The notes under the pieces are model-generated. The model ran no database searches, had not been told where the DNA came from, and was given only the letters and a program-made list of their open reading frames with translations. A DNA stretch of 64,000 nt from Halomonas sp. (lineage in GTDB: Bacteria; Pseudomonadota; Gammaproteobacteria; Pseudomonadales; Halomonadaceae), in NCBI RefSeq assembly GCF_011050415.1, contig NZ_DRFS01000006.1:181539-245538 (forward strand). Reading direction: 5' to 3'. Positions 61,361 to 64,000 of this stretch are shown piece after piece; the stretch's first letter is position 1; the number at the start of each line of letters is the position of its first letter. Position numbers and translations under genes: made by a program.

Positions 61361-62650
61361 TTAACCCAGCAGTAAATTAGGCAAAAAAAGCACTACACTG
61401 GGGAAAAATATAATACCCAGCACTACCGCAAATACCGCTAAAGCAAAGGGCAATAGTTCACGACTATAATCATAAAAAGAGCAACGTAAGATGCCACACA
61501 CCGTATACATTGAAATGCCTACTGGGGGTGTCATGCCACCAAAGGTAACCAGCGTCATCATTAGTAGCCCAAAATGCACGGGATCAACACCCGCTGCTTT
61601 AATAACAGGCACCAAAATAGGCGTTAACAACATTACAACGACCGTAGCTTCTAATAGCATGCCTAGAAAAATAAGTAGCACAGCCAAAGTAAGCAGCAAC
61701 GTTATTTGACTAGAGAATACGCCTAGCGTGAGCTCAGCTATTGTTTGTGGCACTCTTTCGAATGAAACGACATAGCCAATGATGCCGGAGAACATAATAA
61801 TCAGCATGATCATGCCAATATCTCTAACGCTGGCACGCATAGCGTTAAGGATTTCTTTAATCCCCATTTCCCGATGTATAACGCAGCCGATAAATAGTGC
61901 ATAAGCCACTGCAAACGCGCCCGCTTCTGAAGGCGTAAACAGGCCATAGCGAATACCTACTAATAACCATACCGGGAAAAGAATTGCCCAAATGCTACTA
62001 CGCAGGGCCTTTAAAACCTCGCTACCCGTGGGAAGGTTCTCCCTTACTGGAAGGTATCCCCGCCGCTTGGACACAATATACGTGGTCACCATGAGCGCCA
62101 CCATTAACAGGAACCCCGGCACAAGACCTGCAATAAACAAACGCCCGATGGAAACTTCACCCAGGTAGCCGTACAGGATCAAGCCAATACTAGGCGGTAT
62201 CGTCGCGGTGATTAACCCTCCTACAGAGAGCACAGCACCTGTAAAGCCAGGTGAATACCCACCTTTAATCATGCTTTTACCTAGCACACGAGATTGCATA
62301 GCGGCATCCGCCACGGCTGAACCTGACACACCGCCCATCAAGGTGCTCAATACGATACTTGCCTGGGCTAAACCACCGCTCATCCATCCCGCCAGTAAGG
62401 TAGAAAGATGAACCAAGCGTGGGGTAATACCACTGGCGTTCATCAGGTGGCCAATGAAAATAAATAGCGGGACAGCTAACAGGGGAAATGATTGTGTTGA
62501 TGAGACTATTCGCTGCACCGCGATGCTAGTAGGTAAAAAGGTATCCGGTAGTAAAAAGTAAGAAAAACCAGCAATACCAATGGCGAAAGCAACGGGCATG
62601 CCAATGGCCATGAGGAGTAAGCCGAAGCCCAGCAGTAAAACAGCTGTCAT
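61361..62650 (-). CDS. dctM: TRAP transporter large permease (DctM)
   Basis: This 429-residue membrane protein is the large TRAP subunit with about twelve hydrophobic helices. Marks include the GVSGSAVADAA loop, GGYSPGFTGAVLSVGGLI, IPPSIGLILYG and TPPVGISMYTVCG. It overlaps dctQ by ATGA at its start. It works with DctQ and DctP as a sodium-coupled importer. The operon context points to hexuronates or related sugar acids such as glucuronate as cargo. Confidence 0.93.
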   Translation of the reverse strand: MTAVLLLGFGLLLMAIGMPVAFAIGIAGFSYFLLPDTFLPTSIAVQRIVSSTQSFPLLAVPLFIFIGHLMNASGITPRLVHLSTLLAGWMSGGLAQASIVLSTLMGGVSGSAVADAAMQSRVLGKSMIKGGYSPGFTGAVLSVGGLITATIPPSIGLILYGYLGEVSIGRLFIAGLVPGFLLMVALMVTTYIVSKRRGYLPVRENLPTGSEVLKALRSSIWAILFPVWLLVGIRYGLFTPSEAGAFAVAYALFIGCVIHREMGIKEILNAMRASVRDIGMIMLIIMFSGIIGYVVSFERVPQTIAELTLGVFSSQITLLLTLAVLLIFLGMLLEATVVVMLLTPILVPVIKAAGVDPVHFGLLMMTLVTFGGMTPPVGISMYTVCGILRCSFYDYSRELLPFALAVFAVVLGIIFFPSVVLFLPNLLLG

Positions 62651-63141
62651 AGCGCTTCCTCCACAATCTCATCATCGTCAGTCACCAAACTACCGATGAT
62701 GCCGTTTGCGACAACCCGACGTATTAGGGTTAGCAGCATTAATGAAGCACCAACTGGCAACGCTAGCGTGATATAACCGTAGCTCAGCCCAGCTACCCCC
62801 ATAGGCCGCTGCCAATTTGAGGTGGCTAAAGCAAAGCCATACCAGATGAGAAGAACGAGAAAGAGCGCCATCATCGCAAGGCAAAGGCTTGTCACGACCC
62901 ATTGCAGCTTGGCTGGCATTCGAACTACAAATGCATCGATTCGCACCTGCCCGCCCCGCCGCAAGGTAATATCGGCGCCTAATACCGCGGTCCAGATAAA
63001 TAGAAATTGAGCCAGCTCAGCACCACCAGCAAAGGGTTGCCCAATGGCTCTAGCCGTTGAACTTACTAACATGGAAAGAGACGTACCACCGAGTAGCGTA
63101 ATGGCTAGCCACTCCTCACCTTTATCGTACCAATACCACAT
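62647..63141 (-). CDS. dctQ: TRAP transporter small permease (DctQ)
   Basis: This 164-residue protein has four hydrophobic helices and the DctQ marks FLFIWTAVLGADITLRRGGQ and RIDAF. It pairs with DctM. Its ATG follows a GAGGA site. A GC-rich hairpin precedes it at 63199-63224, downstream of dctP. Confidence 0.92.
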   Translation of the reverse strand: MWYWYDKGEEWLAITLLGGTSLSMLVSSTARAIGQPFAGGAELAQFLFIWTAVLGADITLRRGGQVRIDAFVVRMPAKLQWVVTSLCLAMMALFLVLLIWYGFALATSNWQRPMGVAGLSYGYITLALPVGASLMLLTLIRRVVANGIIGSLVTDDDEIVEEAL

Positions 63142-63198
63142 ACAGCATTCCTCGCCCCATGGGGCATGCGGATTGTTAGAAACTAGCGAAAAGGAAGT

Positions 63199-63224
63199 AC
63201 CCCCACCTTAAAACATGTGGGGGT
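63199..63224 (-). promoter_or_regulatory. Intercistronic hairpin between dctP and dctQ
   Basis: On the minus strand ACCCCCAC pairs with GTGGGGGT around a ten-base loop, 15 bases after the dctP stop. The following bases (ACTTCCTTTT) are only weakly T-rich. Partial termination or mRNA protection here would let the binding protein be made in excess over the membrane parts, as at 838-859. Confidence 0.5.
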
Positions 63225-63239
63225 GGGGGTTGGTGCTGA

Positions 63240-64000
63240 TTACTCCTCAGTCAGCAGTTGTTCGCGGTATTGGTCGTAACCTAGTCCCTCATAGACGCTC
63301 CCCACCCGCTCACGAAAAACATCGAGATCAACATCATTAAACGTTACGCCAGCGGCTTCCATACGCTCGCGGACGCCCTCTTGCTCATCGGCCGTCGCCT
63401 GACTAGCAACTTCTCCGGCTTTTAGTAACTCCTCATCAAGAATGGTGCGTAACTCTTCAGGCAAGGATTGATACCACTGCTCAGAGGTGGCGATACCTGT
63501 CATTAAGTGAATATGATTCGTCAATGCTATATGGGTGATTACCTCGTGGAGGTTTTGCCCTTCAGCACCGGTAAGCTGCGCTTCTGCACCATCAATGGAG
63601 CCTAGCTGTAGAGCGGAGTAAACCTCCGACCATGGTAATGGGGTGGCAGTAGCCCCCATGGCTTCAATGGTATTCACCCAGACAGGCGAGTTAATGGTTC
63701 GCACACGCACACCCCGCAAATCACCGGGTGTATTAACTTCCTTTTGGGTCAACATCTGTCGAGTGCCCTGGAACCAGTTATAATTAAGCAGCCGCAAACC
63801 GCTTGAGTCGGCCAAACTCTCTACCCAATCCAGGTAAAGTGGTGAGTTGGTGATTTGATGATAATCACTATAGTCTTCAACTAAATAAGGGGCGCTTAAA
63901 ATCCCCAGTTCTGGCTGGTACTCTGATAAACGCCCAGCATCAATAAGGATCGCAATATTGGCACCACTACGAATTTGCTCTACCACATCTTCATCTGAGC
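63240..64000 (-). CDS. dctP: TRAP transporter solute-binding protein (DctP), 5'-truncated by window edge
   Basis: This is the C-terminal part (about 250 residues) of a DctP-family periplasmic binding protein. The frame is open to the right edge (residues SDEDVVEQIRSGANI), so the GTG start on the track at 63986 is internal. Family marks are GVRVRTINSPVWVNTIEAMGATATPLPWSEVYSALQLGSIDGAE, here only named by its core LRGVRVRT, and the IDGAEAQ motif. The fixed Arg in VRVRT binds the ligand carboxylate. The cargo is inferred to be a hexuronate from the operon. The signal peptide is missing. Confidence 0.9.
   Translation of the reverse strand, partial: SDEDVVEQIRSGANIAILIDAGRLSEYQPELGILSAPYLVEDYSDYHQITNSPLYLDWVESLADSSGLRLLNYNWFQGTRQMLTQKEVNTPGDLRGVRVRTINSPVWVNTIEAMGATATPLPWSEVYSALQLGSIDGAEAQLTGAEGQNLHEVITHIALTNHIHLMTGIATSEQWYQSLPEELRTILDEELLKAGEVASQATADEQEGVRERMEAAGVTFNDVDLDVFRERVGSVYEGLGYDQYREQLLTEE

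Overview
The window looks like a chromosome segment of a halophilic gammaproteobacterium of the Halomonas/Chromohalobacter type (order Oceanospirillales). This rests on overall protein character: a ManD very close to the Chromohalobacter type, a BacNav-type sodium channel beside leuA, TRAP and SSS sodium-coupled transporters, and moderate-to-high GC. No rRNA, tRNA, phage, IS element or CRISPR array was seen. Genes are densely packed with many ATGA or TGATG overlaps.

Region 1 (1-11.4 kb, + strand) is an operon that databases would call a 'urea carboxylase' cluster but that reads better as guanidine catabolism. It holds a NitT/TauT-type ABC importer (binding protein cut by the left edge, permease, ATPase), two DUF1989 proteins (UAAP1/UAAP2, the carboxyguanidine deiminase pair), a biotin-dependent carboxylase, a 2-oxoglutarate/Fe(II) oxygenase, an unknown protein and allophanate hydrolase. 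Just upstream of the carboxylase are two hairpins with ACGA loops joined by a 16-nt linker, the hallmark of a guanidine-II (mini-ykkC) riboswitch. The oxygenase could supply guanidine internally from an arginine-type substrate.

Region 2 (11.4-27.5 kb) is mostly housekeeping: a membrane protein, leuA, a voltage-gated sodium channel homologue, serB, parC and parE (all minus strand), pgi, then cmoA-cmoB, a cyclodeaminase-like protein, a zinc metallopeptidase, an App1-type phosphatase and a DJ-1/PfpI protein. Region 3 (27.6-33.5 kb) holds a tungstate ABC importer with a divergent one-component regulator, and cysDN. Region 4 (33.6-37.8 kb) holds cpdA, yqiB, nudF, a TPR protein, greB and a SIMPL-domain protein.

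Region 5 (37.9-50.1 kb) mixes sugar-acid genes with tRNA and rRNA modification genes. The sugar-acid genes are a zinc alcohol dehydrogenase, an FAH-family hydrolase and an SDR of the 2-keto-3-deoxy-L-fuconate type. Then come rsmC, cmoM, an amidase, an AT-rich PilZ/degenerate HD-GYP protein, and a LacI regulator with kdgK, a ghrB-like reductase and a YieH-like phosphatase. Region 6 (50.1-55.9 kb) is a D-amino-acid module: DSD1-type PLP enzyme, RpiR regulator, N-acyl-D-amino-acid deacylase, RidA and a sodium symporter. Region 7 (55.9-64.0 kb, minus strand) is a hexuronate operon: TRAP transporter (DctP cut by the right edge), uxaC, manD, uxuB and uxuA. It would feed 2-keto-3-deoxygluconate to the kdgK of region 5.

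Most starts were moved from the ORF-track position to an internal ATG or GTG with a Shine-Dalgarno sequence or family-typical N-terminus. The most interesting items are the riboswitch-bearing guanidine operon with its oxygenase and unknown partner, the degenerate PilZ-HD-GYP receptor, a nudF hairpin that overlaps its ribosome-binding site, and several unexplained operator-like or structured repeats.
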